The notes: a model not told the origin generated them from the sequence alone. DNA of 64,000 nucleotides from Sphaerothrix gracilis (GCF_030405905.1 NZ_JASATW010000009.1:177780-241779), one strand, 5' to 3'. Shown: positions 45,670-54,728, counted from the stretch's first letter. Program-made: numbers and translations.

Positions 45670-46419
45670 ATGCCTGACGAAACCACGCCGCAAGAACCGC
45701 AGCCTGTCTCTGCCGCAAGCCCGCCTGAAAGCGCCCAGCCCAGCGCCGCTGAGATAGAAGACGATAAGCTTAGCTCTGAAGAGACCGCGCTCAAATCTAC
45801 CGAGGGCTTAGCCGCGACTTCAGCCCCAGAAGCGACGTCTAAAAAGAGCCGCTGGCAGCAGGCTAAGACGCTGTGGCAAGGATTCTTAGCATTGGTGCGA
45901 TCGCGTTTGCCCGCCAGCTGGCAGCCTCGCCTTTCAGATGGGATACTAAGCGCCATTTTGCTAGGAGCAGCCGCGCTCTTGCTGACCTTCATCGCCTCGC
46001 TGCTGACGCCAGAACCTGTGTTGCCCCCCAGCCAGCCCTTGGTTGTCCTGCCCTCAGAGGTGCCCGAAGTCACCGTTGTGGAACCTGAGCCCGTGTTGCC
46101 GCCAGAGCAAGAGCGCATTGCTGAAATTCAAGATCAGGTCGCTGAAATTACCCAGCAGTATGCTGAAGGGCTAGTTCAGTCTGTGCAGGCCGATTTTCGT
46201 CAGAGTGAACTGGCGGTCAAGCTGGGGCCAGCCTGGTATCAGCTCAGCCGCGATCGCCAAGATCAAGTGGCTAACGGCATTCTAGCAGCGGTACAGCCGC
46301 TGGCCTTCGACCGACTGTGGCTCACAGATGATGCCGGCAAGCACTTGGCCCGCAATCCGGTGGTGGGCAACAACATGGTAATTTTGCAGCGCCAGAGTCA
46401 GCCAGAGGAGGGCGAATAG
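45670..46419 (+). CDS. membrane-anchored hypothetical protein, 249 aa
   Basis: A proline/alanine/glutamate-rich cytosolic N-terminus (residues 1-55) and an amphipathic basic stretch precede one membrane helix (GILSAILLGAAALLLTFIASLLT, about 94-116). After a proline-rich linker comes a small soluble C-terminal domain (about 150-235): IQDQVAEITQQYAEGLVQSVQADFRQSELAVKLGPAWYQLSRDRQDQVANGIL. Found as an anchored protein in other cyanobacteria; no known function. Start ATG 45670 (MPDETTPQEP). Low-complexity N-terminus suggests a flexible tether. Confidence 0.72.
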   Translation: MPDETTPQEPQPVSAASPPESAQPSAAEIEDDKLSSEETALKSTEGLAATSAPEATSKKSRWQQAKTLWQGFLALVRSRLPASWQPRLSDGILSAILLGAAALLLTFIASLLTPEPVLPPSQPLVVLPSEVPEVTVVEPEPVLPPEQERIAEIQDQVAEITQQYAEGLVQSVQADFRQSELAVKLGPAWYQLSRDRQDQVANGILAAVQPLAFDRLWLTDDAGKHLARNPVVGNNMVILQRQSQPEEGE

Positions 46420-46656
46420 GCAGTATTTTCCCCTAATCGGATAGTAAAAGTTTTGTATCGCAGATGAATCCAGAGCCAAGCAGGCTGCGTACCTCTCACT
46501 AGACGGCTGAAAAGTAGGGTCGTTTCTTGGAGCAGGGCAGGTGTCTTGTGTCAACGAAACCTGTGCCTTTTGATCGCTCAGCCGTTGTGTGTTTTGGCGA
46601 TCGCTTACTAGCTTCGCTATCTCATCTGTCCTCTCTTTCTTAGGAGAACCTGAGCT

Positions 46657-48018
46657 ATGCCTCAGCAAAAACGAGTAGCTAATCGACTGCAGCATCTCTC
46701 GCGTCAGACCCTATTGCGCTTTGGTGCGATCGCTCTCAGTACTGCCCTGGCCCTCGGCGGCACTGCCCATTACCTGCAGGCTTCTGACCACGACGACGGC
46801 GAAATTGACCTCAAAGGCCGGGCTCTTAATCTAACGGATCTATACGTTTTCCGGGAAGGCGACCTCAATCCCCAAGCTTCAACCAATGATTTGATTCTGG
46901 TGATGAACACCAATCCGCGATCGCTAGCGCGGCAGCAATACTATTTCAGCACCAATGCTCGCTACGAATTTAATATCACCCGCGTCGCCGATAAGGACAG
47001 CACCCCCACTGGCAAAGCCGATATCACCCTCCGGTTTGAGTTCGGCCCGCCCAAGCGCAACCAAGAGCAAGATGTCACCATTACGACCATTGGTAATGGT
47101 CGCCAGCGCACTGCCAGAACCACCACCACTGCCCTCACAGACCCCACGCCCAATATCCGTCAGGTCAATCTCGGCGGTGGTCAGGCCAGCGTCTTTGCCG
47201 GACTGCGAGAAGATCCCTTCTTCTTTGACGTAGAGCAGTATTTCCGCGTCCGGGCTGGGGCGTTGGGGATTGGCCCTGCTGTCGGTTTTCGTCCGCCCGG
47301 TGAGGCAGTTGACTTTGCGGCTGGTTACAACGTCAATACGATTGTGCTGCGGGTGCCCAAACAGTTGCTGCAGGGCAACACCCAGGCCGATACGTTTGAT
47401 GTTTGGACAACTATTTCAGTGCCGGGTGACGATGTCGATGCGGCCGCCTTCACCAAAGCCGCCCTAAAAGATGAGGAGGACGATGAAGAAGATGAAGGCC
47501 GGGGCCGAGACAATGACGGTCGCAATGATGAAGGCCAGGCCGATGGCTTCATCCAGCTTGAGCGCCTAGCCCGACCGGCTATCAATGAGGGCTTACTATT
47601 CACCAATGCCCTGCTCAATGCGCTCAACAGCGTTGGTCCCGACTTTGAGGCAGCTGCGCTCAAGGGACAACAGCCCGCTGCTCGCATTGCCGCTCCAATT
47701 ATTGCAGAGGCTAGCCGGACGCTGATGGCGATCGGTAACGATCAGGCCCGCACCAATGCCCTATTGGGAGCTTTCCTGCCCGATGTCATGCGGATTGATA
47801 CCACCGGGCCGAGCGGCTATGCCAATGCCCTCAATGCTCAAGGCAGTCCGATTCGCGGACGAATGCTGAAAGATGACGTGGTGGATATTACCCTCAGCGT
47901 GCTAACTAACGGGGCGATTACTTCCGATAACGTCTCCTATGAAGGCACTCCCGGCAATCCGGCTCAAGGCCACGATCCGCTAGAGCCAACCTTCCCCTAC
48001 CTGGCTTTGCCTAATTAG
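46657..48018 (+). CDS. DUF4331 family exported protein
   Basis: 453 residues. Signal peptide (LLRFGAIALSTALALGGTAHYLQA), then the typical DUF4331 start SDHDDGEIDLKGRALNLTDLYVFREG, later NLILVMNTNP-like and FDVEQYFRVRAGA blocks, and a C-terminal DPLEPTFPYLALPN. A low-complexity acidic insert (KDEEDDEEDEGRGRDNDGRNDEGQ) lies near residue 270. The family is thought to be periplasmic or surface; function unknown. A TPR gene follows after a hairpin, a pairing I have seen repeatedly in bacteria. Start ATG 46657 follows a TTAGGAGAACC ribosome site. Confidence 0.9.
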   Translation: MPQQKRVANRLQHLSRQTLLRFGAIALSTALALGGTAHYLQASDHDDGEIDLKGRALNLTDLYVFREGDLNPQASTNDLILVMNTNPRSLARQQYYFSTNARYEFNITRVADKDSTPTGKADITLRFEFGPPKRNQEQDVTITTIGNGRQRTARTTTTALTDPTPNIRQVNLGGGQASVFAGLREDPFFFDVEQYFRVRAGALGIGPAVGFRPPGEAVDFAAGYNVNTIVLRVPKQLLQGNTQADTFDVWTTISVPGDDVDAAAFTKAALKDEEDDEEDEGRGRDNDGRNDEGQADGFIQLERLARPAINEGLLFTNALLNALNSVGPDFEAAALKGQQPAARIAAPIIAEASRTLMAIGNDQARTNALLGAFLPDVMRIDTTGPSGYANALNAQGSPIRGRMLKDDVVDITLSVLTNGAITSDNVSYEGTPGNPAQGHDPLEPTFPYLALPN

Positions 48019-48047
48019 CATTGCCCTAGCCTGATTCGTGGAATTTA

Positions 48048-48092
48048 GTAGGTTAGGTGAAATTGAATTCCATGAGATTTCACCTAACCTAC
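48048..48092. terminator. 16-bp perfect hairpin between DUF4331 and TPR genes
   Basis: gtaggttaggtgaaat (48048-48063) and its exact complement at 48077-48092 enclose a 13-base loop. It lies 30 bases after the DUF4331 stop. No long T-run follows, so it may be a terminator, an mRNA-stability hairpin, or a copy of a small palindromic repeat. Confidence 0.6.
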
Positions 48093-48130
48093 TTCAACTC
48101 TCTCGCTTGCCTTTTGTTTCTCAACTCAAA

Positions 48131-49498
48131 ATGAAACAAGCTCTCCCTTTTCCTAATCTTTCGCAGCCCAATTTCAAATCTCTGCGGCTATTTCTGCCTG
48201 TCACCGGGCTGCTAATCGGCACAGCTTTCATTACTTTTTCTGGCTTTTCAGGCCGTGAACAGCCCTATCGCTATCCGTTTAACCAGGTCAGCCAAAAAGA
48301 TGCAGTTGAGTCACTAGAACAGGAGCTAGCCTTTTATCAGCAGCGCATTCAGCAGAGTCCCACAGACGGACTGAATCAGGCCGCGATCGCCGGTACTTAT
48401 CTCAAGCTCGCCAGAGCTACGGGGGAGTCTAACTGGTATCTGCTGGCCGAGCAGGCCGCCAAGCGATCGCTGGCAAATCTGCCTTTCAACAATGCCGGAG
48501 CGCTGTTAGCCCTAGCTAAAGTTGCTGAAGCCCAACATGACTTTGACGGCTCAATCAAGCTGACCCAGCAGGTGTTAGAGACGAATCCGACAGACGAAGA
48601 AGCTCAGGCGCTGCTGGTCACGGCCTATCTGGGGAAAGGTCAGGTCACTGAGGCGTTCACCGTTGCCGATCGCCTAGTCGGGCAGTTGCCTACCCTCGGA
48701 ACCTATGCCCTGAGAGCTTTAGCCAACGTGGCTCAGGGAGAGGATGCCGCCGCGCTGAAAGACTTTAAGCGGGCGCTGGCGCTAGAAGAACCCAACCAGA
48801 TAGGCAGTTCAGCCTGGGTGCGCACCCTGATGGGCCGATTTTACGCCAGTCGCGGTGAATCAGAGCAGGCAGAAGCGCTCTACCGGGAGGCCCTGCGGCT
48901 TGTGCCCGACTACGCTTTAGCCACGATTCAGCTCGCTCAGTTAGAAACGCGCCAGGGTCACTACCGGGCCGCAGCTAACCGATATAACAAAATTCTGATC
49001 AACCAAAACGCTGCCAACACGTTAGATCACGCCGCCCTGCAGGGACTTGCCCAAGTGAAACAGCTCCAGGGGGATGAGGCCGCCGCCGCCGAGCTTTGGC
49101 AGCAGGCCGAAATGGCGTTTCGGTTGCATCAGGACTTGACCACGTTTGGGCATCGGCGCGAACTGGCCCAGCTTCTCTTGGCTCGCGGCGATCAAGAAGA
49201 TTTGGCCGAGGCGCTAGATCTGATGGAGGCCGAGCTTGAGATCCGGCAAGATGCTGAAACTCTGAACACCTATGCCTGGGCGCTAATGCGAAGCGATCGC
49301 TGGTCGGAGGCCCAAACCGCTCTGCAGGAGGCGATCGCGCTAGGAACCCGCGATGCGGTGATTGCCTACCGGGCAGGACTGGTAGAGCAGCAGTTGGGTA
49401 ATCAGGCTAAGGCCGATCGCTATTTTCAGCAGGCTATGGAGATTGATCCCACTTTCAGCCAGCGCGATCGCCAAATATGGGGCCTGATAGAGCAATAA
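48131..49498 (+). CDS. TPR-repeat exported protein
   Basis: 455 residues from ATG 48131. A hydrophobic N-terminal segment (FKSLRLFLPVTGLLIGTAFITFSGF) is a signal anchor. The rest is a run of tetratricopeptide repeats (for example SIKLTQQVLETNPTDEEAQALLVTAYLGKGQ and EQAEALYREALRLVPDYALATIQLAQLETRQGHYRAAANRY), ending ADRYFQQAMEIDPTFSQRDRQ. Probably a periplasmic scaffold working with the preceding DUF4331 protein. The frame extends upstream to 48038, but that part lies in the hairpin and is not likely translated. Confidence 0.87.
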   Translation: MKQALPFPNLSQPNFKSLRLFLPVTGLLIGTAFITFSGFSGREQPYRYPFNQVSQKDAVESLEQELAFYQQRIQQSPTDGLNQAAIAGTYLKLARATGESNWYLLAEQAAKRSLANLPFNNAGALLALAKVAEAQHDFDGSIKLTQQVLETNPTDEEAQALLVTAYLGKGQVTEAFTVADRLVGQLPTLGTYALRALANVAQGEDAAALKDFKRALALEEPNQIGSSAWVRTLMGRFYASRGESEQAEALYREALRLVPDYALATIQLAQLETRQGHYRAAANRYNKILINQNAANTLDHAALQGLAQVKQLQGDEAAAAELWQQAEMAFRLHQDLTTFGHRRELAQLLLARGDQEDLAEALDLMEAELEIRQDAETLNTYAWALMRSDRWSEAQTALQEAIALGTRDAVIAYRAGLVEQQLGNQAKADRYFQQAMEIDPTFSQRDRQIWGLIEQ

Positions 49499-49610
49499 AT
49501 TTTGCCGGCAACTCTCCTCACCGTACGGGTGGGTCTTGAAAGTAGCTCTACTGCCTGCTAGAAAAAAATCAGCTAAACCCACCCCAACGGGCCCTTTCCC
49601 TCAATTCGGC

Positions 49611-50129
49611 ATGACCACCTTTATTCTCTACATTGCCACCAGCCTAGATGGCTACATCGCCAAGGCCGATGGCAGCATCGACTGGCTGCCTGTGCCTGAG
49701 AGTGAGGCAGATCAGGGCTATGCTGAGTTTTACGCTTCGGTGGATGCTTTGGTCATGGGCGCGGCCACCTATGAGCAGGTGCTGGGTTTTGGTGATTGGC
49801 CTTACCCTGGCAAGCCTACCTATGTGCTAACGCAGCGCGATCGCACAGCGCCACGGGCTGATATTAGGTTTTGCCAAAGCATGTCGGCGCTGCTGGCTGC
49901 GACTGAGCCCTATCAGCGGGTTTGGCTGGTGGGGGGTGGCTGGCTGGCCTCGGCTTTCATGCAGCAGAATTTAGTGGATGAATATGTCGTTACCCTAGTG
50001 CCCAGAATTTTGGGCACGGGCATTTCTCTCTATCAGTCCGTGCCTGAAATCGAGCTTGAGCTAGTGTCGGCAATTCCTGGCGCTTTGGGTCTGGTGACGC
50101 TGCATTATCAGCGGGCTAAGCAATCTTGA
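49611..50129 (+). CDS. dihydrofolate reductase family protein (RibD C-terminal-like)
   Basis: 172 residues with the RibD_C/DHFR-like fold: MTTFILYIATSLDGYIAKADGSIDWLP at the N-terminus, DALVMGAATYEQVLGFGDWPYPGKPTYVLTQR, the dinucleotide motif RVWLVGGGWLASAF, and DEYVVTLVPRILGTGISLY. Uses NAD(P)H to reduce an unknown substrate. ATG 49611 is preferred over an upstream in-frame start because it begins exactly at the first strand of the fold. Length is normal for YyaP/YwjB-type members. No operon partner. Confidence 0.85.
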   Translation: MTTFILYIATSLDGYIAKADGSIDWLPVPESEADQGYAEFYASVDALVMGAATYEQVLGFGDWPYPGKPTYVLTQRDRTAPRADIRFCQSMSALLAATEPYQRVWLVGGGWLASAFMQQNLVDEYVVTLVPRILGTGISLYQSVPEIELELVSAIPGALGLVTLHYQRAKQS

Positions 50130-50216
50130 GATATCAGAAATATTAAAAATACTGGTCCATACAGATTTCGTTTCTAAGATGGGGATGAAAATACCTCATC
50201 GCTATCACTACCTGAT

Positions 50217-51908
50217 ATGAGCCAACGCTTTATCCAAGGTCATGCCTGTGTCATCGGCGTGGGTGGAGACTTGCCCAATACGGTTGATGATGCGATCGCT
50301 CTGGCAAACATCCTCAAGGATCCAGAACGTTGCGCATACCCATCGGAGCAGGTGCGTACTCTAACTCAGGCAGAAGCAAAGCGAGAGGATATTTTAGCTG
50401 CGTTGGATCAGCTAGCGCGGTCAACCACGAGTAACTCGACGGTAATCATTTATTTTTCTGGGCATGGCTATCAGGTCAACAGCCCGATGGGGGAAGCCTA
50501 CTACCTAATGCCGTTTGGCTACGACCCCAGCAAACTCTACAAAACGGCGATTAGTGGTATAGAACTGACGAAGAAGCTACAGGCAATTCCGGCAAAGAAA
50601 CTATTATTGTTGCTGGATTGCTGTCATGCGGACGGTTTGGGAGAGGCGGCTGATTTGCGGTATGAAGCGGAAAAAGCACCCCTACCCCCAGAGGCACAGG
50701 CAATTTTTGCTAAGGGACAAGGGCGGGTGATGATTGCGTCGTCTCGCGCGGATGAAAAGTCTCTGGCGGGACGACCCTACAGCGCCTTTACGCTGGCTTT
50801 GATCGAAGCGCTGGCTGGGAAAGGTGCATCGAAGCTAGATGGCTATGTGCAAGTGGCAGATTTAGCGCTTTATGCCCGTGAGGTCGTGCCGCGTCGAACG
50901 GGCGATCGCCAGCACCCAATTTTAAACTTTGACCAAGCGGATAACTTTGAACTGGCCTACTATGCGGGCGGCGAGAAGGAGCCCAAAGAACTGCCGTTTG
51001 CTGCAAAACCAGAGATTGAATCTGAACCGGGTGAGTTTAACCGTCAGGTAATCAACAATACGCAGATTGAGGCGGCAGGCGATCGCTCGGTGGCCATTGG
51101 CGGCGATGCGCAAGGAAGTACCATCATTACCGGAGATGGCAACATGGTTGACAATCACAATACGGTGCAGCGGGTAACGCAGCAGGGCAAATACAATCTC
51201 AATGTGGGTTCTGCAACTGGTTTACAAATTGGCGATACGTATCACGGTGCTAGCTCTCCTAGCTGGGATGATGAGGATACTCACAAAGCGCGACCGGAAA
51301 GGCTGAAGCGATCGCCCGCAGCGCAGCACCAGCCTCCCGCTGACAGCGATGGTCAAAAAGAAGTGTTCATTTCCTATGCTTGGGGTGGCAAAAGTGAGGA
51401 GATGGCAAACCAGATTGAGCAGGCGCTGGTGGCTGAAGAGATTTCGCTAGTCCGCGACAAGAAGCACTTGGGCTTTAAAGGTCGTATTAAAGCGTTTATG
51501 GAGCGGATAGGGCGCGGTAAGTGTGTGGTGGCGGTGATTAGTGAGAAGTATCTCAAGTCTGAGAACTGCATGTTTGAGCTGCTGCAAATTGCTAAGAATG
51601 AGCAGTTTTATGAGCGGATCTTTCCGGTGGTACTGGAGGATGCCAGAATCTATAAACCGATTGATCGGATTCAGTATGTGCAGTATTGGGAGCGAGAGAT
51701 TCAGGAGCTAGATCAGCAGATTCGTAGCGTTTCGGCTGCTAATTTGGAGGGTTTTCGGGAGGATATTGATCTCTACAATGAGATTCGCCAGTATCTACCG
51801 AGGCTAACAAATATTCTCAAGGATATGAATTCGCTCACGGCTCAGATTCATAGTGAGTCTGGTTTTGCTGAGTTAATTGAGGCGATTCAGCAGAAGCTAG
51901 AGGAGTAG
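50217..51908 (+). CDS. caspase-like peptidase / RHIM-like linker / TIR protein
   Basis: 563 residues. Caspase domain at 1-245 with His83 (YFSGHGY) and Cys135/136 (LLDCCHAD). A low-complexity beta-like linker (NNTQIEAAGDRSVAIGGDAQGSTIITGDGN) leads to the short motif QGKYNLNVGSATGLQIGDTY (about 323-342), whose LQIG core resembles the (I/V)Q(I/V)G tetrad of RHIM amyloid motifs. TIR domain at 381-520 (KEVFISYAWGGKSEEM, KCVVAVISEKYLKSENCMFELLQI) with E454 as candidate NADase glutamate. The next two genes carry the same KYN...IGD motif. Likely a two-effector suicide protein recruited through that motif. 4-base gap to the GUN4 gene. Confidence 0.88.
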   Translation: MSQRFIQGHACVIGVGGDLPNTVDDAIALANILKDPERCAYPSEQVRTLTQAEAKREDILAALDQLARSTTSNSTVIIYFSGHGYQVNSPMGEAYYLMPFGYDPSKLYKTAISGIELTKKLQAIPAKKLLLLLDCCHADGLGEAADLRYEAEKAPLPPEAQAIFAKGQGRVMIASSRADEKSLAGRPYSAFTLALIEALAGKGASKLDGYVQVADLALYAREVVPRRTGDRQHPILNFDQADNFELAYYAGGEKEPKELPFAAKPEIESEPGEFNRQVINNTQIEAAGDRSVAIGGDAQGSTIITGDGNMVDNHNTVQRVTQQGKYNLNVGSATGLQIGDTYHGASSPSWDDEDTHKARPERLKRSPAAQHQPPADSDGQKEVFISYAWGGKSEEMANQIEQALVAEEISLVRDKKHLGFKGRIKAFMERIGRGKCVVAVISEKYLKSENCMFELLQIAKNEQFYERIFPVVLEDARIYKPIDRIQYVQYWEREIQELDQQIRSVSAANLEGFREDIDLYNEIRQYLPRLTNILKDMNSLTAQIHSESGFAELIEAIQQKLEE

Positions 51909-51912
51909 GACT

Positions 51913-52833
51913 GTGAGCTTTTCTAAAATAGAGGAAATCTTGAATAGGATTGAGGCAAAAGAATACACGAACGAGGATATTGCTGCACTGCGTCAGCTAC
52001 TGCAGGAGCAACACAATCAGGTTTTTCAACAGCTAAACAGTAAATACAATATTTATATTGAGCAAGGACAAAATATTCATATTGGCGATCGCAATTACGC
52101 GAATTGGAACGATGTCACTCAAAATGATGAAGATATCGAAAACCTGGTTAAATACATTCAAGATTTTGTACCTCCCTTACCTAAAGAATTATCTCGGAAA
52201 GACTATGTCTCCTTGAGAAGCTTTTTGGCAGGTGGTAGCTGGAAAAAGGCTAATGATGCAACGAGAAGAATTATTTTGAAGGCGGTTCAAGCTGGAGAGA
52301 ATTCTTGGCTTAGCGATGAACAGGTTCAAGGCTTTCCTTGTCAGGTTTTGAAAATCATTGATGATTTATGGTTGCAATACAGCAACTCACATTTTGGCTT
52401 CAGTGTACAGCTACAAATTTGCAAGGAGTCTGCTAAAGATCCACAAGTCTTTGGCGATCGCGTAGGCTGGCGTACTCAAGGAAATTGGATCTCTGCTGGT
52501 GGGGCTATCTATTCTCTTAAAGATGCTCCAACAGGTCATCTTCCATGGGGCATCGTACAAACCATGACGTTAGATAATGCAGCCCTGAATGCTTATGTAA
52601 GTGGTCTTAGAGGAGTTATGAAAGCCAGCATACAGCAAGATTGGCAGAAACAGCTTCTTGCAGATACCATGTCTTTCTTTGGCTCCTGGATTGGCGATAA
52701 AATTGATAAAGAGGAACTCAAAAGAAATTTGGAGTATGAACTTTCCCATGATCAGGCGTGGTGGGAAAAACAGAGGTTGGAAGAGATAAATGTTCGCAAG
52801 CTCTTTTCCTTACTATCGACTTGTTTCAAGTAG
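51913..52833 (+). CDS. GUN4-domain protein with N-terminal effector-associated-like module
   Basis: 306 residues, GTG start at 51913, 4 bases after the caspase-TIR stop. Residues 1-42 form helices (KIEEILNRIEAKEYTNEDIAALRQLLQ) like effector-associated domains. Residues 43-62 hold SKYNIYIEQGQNIHIGDRNY, the shared KYN...IGD motif. Residues about 97-215 match GUN4, the tetrapyrrole-binding regulator of Mg-chelatase: YVSLRSFLAGGSWKKAND, GFPCQVLKIIDDLWLQYSNSHFGFSVQ, FGDRVGW, GHLPWG. The C-terminal 90 residues are extra. Here GUN4 is likely a ligand sensor or regulator for the caspase-TIR protein, not a chlorophyll enzyme. Confidence 0.82.
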   Translation: MSFSKIEEILNRIEAKEYTNEDIAALRQLLQEQHNQVFQQLNSKYNIYIEQGQNIHIGDRNYANWNDVTQNDEDIENLVKYIQDFVPPLPKELSRKDYVSLRSFLAGGSWKKANDATRRIILKAVQAGENSWLSDEQVQGFPCQVLKIIDDLWLQYSNSHFGFSVQLQICKESAKDPQVFGDRVGWRTQGNWISAGGAIYSLKDAPTGHLPWGIVQTMTLDNAALNAYVSGLRGVMKASIQQDWQKQLLADTMSFFGSWIGDKIDKEELKRNLEYELSHDQAWWEKQRLEEINVRKLFSLLSTCFK

Positions 52834-52884
52834 TGTGTGATTTGCAAAGCTCTGGCTTGACAGTAGCCTATCTTAGCAAAAGTA

Positions 52885-53469
52885 CTATTCTGCTGACTTC
52901 GCAGCCGCAAATACTTCAGCAGCCGTCAAGTTCAAGCTACCCAACTGAGAAGATTGCAATCTGTCCTCTCCCCTCAGCGTTTTGGCTTCCGCATAGCAAC
53001 CCTCTCTCAGCTCTAAAACTAAAATCGCCGCTTCCTGCGGATCGACAATCCAATATTCCGGCACGCCTAGATCCTGATACTGCATTCGCTTCGCCACATA
53101 GTCCCGGTTCCGCTGCACCTCGCCCGGACTGACAATTTCCACGACTAGCACTGGCGGAGCCATCGACATCCGAATCGTATTGCGCTGCCGCAATTGCTCA
53201 ATATGTTCTTCTCGAATCACAGTCAAATCTGGATAGCGGTTCCTTGGCTCTCCTCGCACTTCCAGCTCTAAGCCGTGTCCTCTGACACGGCGATGACCGA
53301 CAATCGGGAGCAAAGCCGCAAACAGCAGATTGGCAATCTCGACATTCCAGCCAGATTCAGGCGGCACTTCGACTAATTCTCCATTAAAAAGCTCGTATAG
53401 CTTCTCTGTCCCGTCATCATAAGACAGATACTCTTCAAAGCTCTGAAACCGTTGCTTTGGGTGCTTCAT
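52885..53469 (-). CDS. Uma2 family (DUF820) nuclease-like protein
   Basis: 194 residues, full length for the family: FEEYLSYDDGTEKLYELFNGELVEVPPES, then RYPDLTVIREEHIEQ (active-site aspartate), PVLVVEIVSPGE (second acid) and YVAKRMQYQDLGVPEYWIVDPQEAAILVL. PD-(D/E)XK-like fold; these proteins are abundant in cyanobacterial genomes and of unclear role. Placed on the opposite strand between two members of the KYN/IGD trio, so it is probably an insertion rather than part of that module. Confidence 0.88.
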   Translation of the reverse strand: MKHPKQRFQSFEEYLSYDDGTEKLYELFNGELVEVPPESGWNVEIANLLFAALLPIVGHRRVRGHGLELEVRGEPRNRYPDLTVIREEHIEQLRQRNTIRMSMAPPVLVVEIVSPGEVQRNRDYVAKRMQYQDLGVPEYWIVDPQEAAILVLELREGCYAEAKTLRGEDRLQSSQLGSLNLTAAEVFAAAKSAE

Positions 53470-53720
53470 AGATTTGAGGCCGTAGTAATGCTGTTAGCTT
53501 TCATTAGTGAGGTTTACATATCGGCTTGGTGATCATAATCACCTGCACTCTACTGATTTGCTTCTATATTCTGAAGAGAAAACAAATCTCTGTAAGAAAT
53601 GGGATAGTCTTCGGTTTAGCTGTCCAGGGTTAGAATCAGTCAAGGCAGATAGTATCGAACTTAGAAAGCGGTTCTGTCTTAACGAAACAGTTTAAAAGTT
53701 CCTCAATCGTAATATTGAGC

Positions 53721-54722
53721 ATGGCAGTACCGGATAACCTGAGTGAAATTTTAGAAAGGGTTAGAACCAGAACCTCTACGGTTGAAGATCTAGAGTTTTT
53801 GAGACAGGCACTCAGTTATCCTATGTTGCAAACTGTTTCACAGTCAGGTAAGTACAACACCAATGCAAGCCAGGGCAACTTTTATATTGGCGATCGCTAC
53901 GGTCCTAGCGTTGATGATATTCGAGCCATTGTACAAGCACTACAAACGCTTCAGGGAAAAGAAGCCCATAAATCTCTAAAGCAACCTGAAAAATTGTCTG
54001 AAGAAGAACTGTTGTCAGCCTTAGTAATTGAGCCTCAACTTATAGAGCTTATCAACTCTCGTTTAACAGCATTAGAGGAACTACATCAAGCTGGCTATCT
54101 TTCTAATATCCAAGAAGCCGAACTTAGTCTATTCAAAGGCAAGATTCGCTCTTTAACGGAGATGAACTGTGAGCTGAAAGTGCTTGCAAATGATGCTAAT
54201 CAGATGCTTTGCGAGGCTATTGCTGCACTAGAAGGAAGGCTACAAGATTTGGATATATCGCAGATAAAGGACTTGCGAATAGCTCGTTCTAAAGCCTGTT
54301 TACAGCAACAAATTGAAATGTTTAGGCGGTTTCAAACAGAGCTTGAGGACGGCAAGATTGTCGTTTGTTGGTTAGATGAGCAGCGATCGCAAAATATTGC
54401 TCAAGTTTTAGGACAGAGCGCTCTAGATGCTTTTTCAGATATCAAAGAAACTGCTTCATCTCGTCAAGTAGAAGCCTTTTATTTTTCAATCGATCAATTT
54501 TTAGAAAGACTAAGCCACTGCTTGACTTGGGGTAGAAATAATATTCTGCTCAATCCCACTACACCAATAGTATTAGCCGATGAGCTATACATAGCTGCAT
54601 TTGAAGAATTGAAAAGTTTCATTCCTGGCCATTTACCAAACAGCGGCATTAGTCAGTTAAGAGAACATATTGACTATTTAATAGAAAGGTTACCGAATTA
54701 TCAGCATGTCTCTATTGAATAA
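53721..54722 (+). CDS. third KYN/IGD-motif protein, C-terminus unknown
   Basis: 333 residues from ATG 53721 (a TTG 6 bases earlier is possible). Residues 1-35 are effector-associated-like helices (NLSEILERVRTRTSTVEDLEFLRQAL), then SGKYNTNASQGNFYIGDRYG at about 42-61, the same motif as in the two genes upstream. The rest (about 75-333) is entirely helical with coiled-coil segments (KLSEEELLSALVIEPQLIELINSRL; EAIAALEGRLQDLDISQIKDLR) and no catalytic motif that I recognise. It may be a novel sensor or effector that joins the caspase-TIR protein through the shared motif. Confidence 0.72.
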   Translation: MAVPDNLSEILERVRTRTSTVEDLEFLRQALSYPMLQTVSQSGKYNTNASQGNFYIGDRYGPSVDDIRAIVQALQTLQGKEAHKSLKQPEKLSEEELLSALVIEPQLIELINSRLTALEELHQAGYLSNIQEAELSLFKGKIRSLTEMNCELKVLANDANQMLCEAIAALEGRLQDLDISQIKDLRIARSKACLQQQIEMFRRFQTELEDGKIVVCWLDEQRSQNIAQVLGQSALDAFSDIKETASSRQVEAFYFSIDQFLERLSHCLTWGRNNILLNPTTPIVLADELYIAAFEELKSFIPGHLPNSGISQLREHIDYLIERLPNYQHVSIE

Positions 54723-54728
54723 TCAACT

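Noticed and set aside
53507..53695. 62-codon plus-strand frame before the third KYN/IGD gene
   Set aside because: No ribosome site and no convincing composition; probably leader or decayed sequence.
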